A stretch of 64,000 bases of DNA from an uncultured Bacteroidota bacterium (GTDB lineage Bacteria; Bacteroidota; Bacteroidia; Chitinophagales; Saprospiraceae), in the NCBI GenBank assembly GCA_902609095.1, contig CACLQQ010000002.1, positions 1 to 64,000 of the forward strand, written 5' to 3'. Positions 63,965-64,000 of this stretch are shown in pieces. Position 1 is the first letter of the stretch, and each line of letters opens with the position of its first letter. Both the position numbers and the translations under genes were made by a program. Under the pieces are notes generated by a model. The model was not told where the DNA came from. It saw only the letters and a list, made by a program, of their open reading frames with translations, and did not search any database.

Positions 63965-64000
63965 GGTTAGATCTGATCTTAGTCTGTAATAATATTAATT

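Overview
AT-rich Bacteroidota-type chromosome segment; TonB/SusC-like CarboxypepD-plug architecture, TAnnTTTG-like promoters and DUF6686/DUF2853-type families suggest a Saprospiraceae-like or Cytophagia-like lineage (inference). No rRNA, tRNA, CRISPR array or intact transposase was recognised by eye. Intact genes include: an ABC-2 permease/M1 aminopeptidase fusion with its ATPase; a TonB receptor/thioredoxin pair behind a perfect 20-bp palindrome; a truncated Fur-like HTH/DUF6686-like pair next to a second inverted repeat; a beta-helix/diheme cytochrome pair; a RavA/ViaA-like MoxR+VWA pair; an ankyrin/DUF2271/PepSY-flavodoxin-reductase group; a Planctomycetes-style PSCyt/DUF1549-1553/DUF1501/TIM-barrel/LRR-cytochrome cluster; carbohydrate-active genes (GH2, GH5-like, DUF1080, esterase, sulfatase); M14 and M20 peptidases; and SDR, HD, MFS, MATE and NhaD genes. 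The strongest unexplained pattern is the large number of recognisable genes broken by in-frame stops or frameshifts, lying between intact genes. Examples are LOG, DEAD-box helicase, CPBP protease, GNAT, metallophosphatase, Res-Xre TA, HigB, ArsI-like VOC, MauG peroxidase, DoxX, M20, histidine kinases and ankyrin. All three stop codons occur as lesions, and all three also terminate intact genes, so codon reassignment is not supported. The broken genes cluster at about 0-18 kb, 25-27 kb, 47.9-53.4 kb and 56-62.5 kb, while 27-47.9 kb is nearly free of them. I did not find a clearly new multi-gene defence or mobile system. The best leads are the regulatory palindromes, the truncated-Fur/DUF6686 pair, the flavinylation-motif DUF2271 module without a visible ApbE, and single-stop genes that may be read through or very recent pseudogenes.
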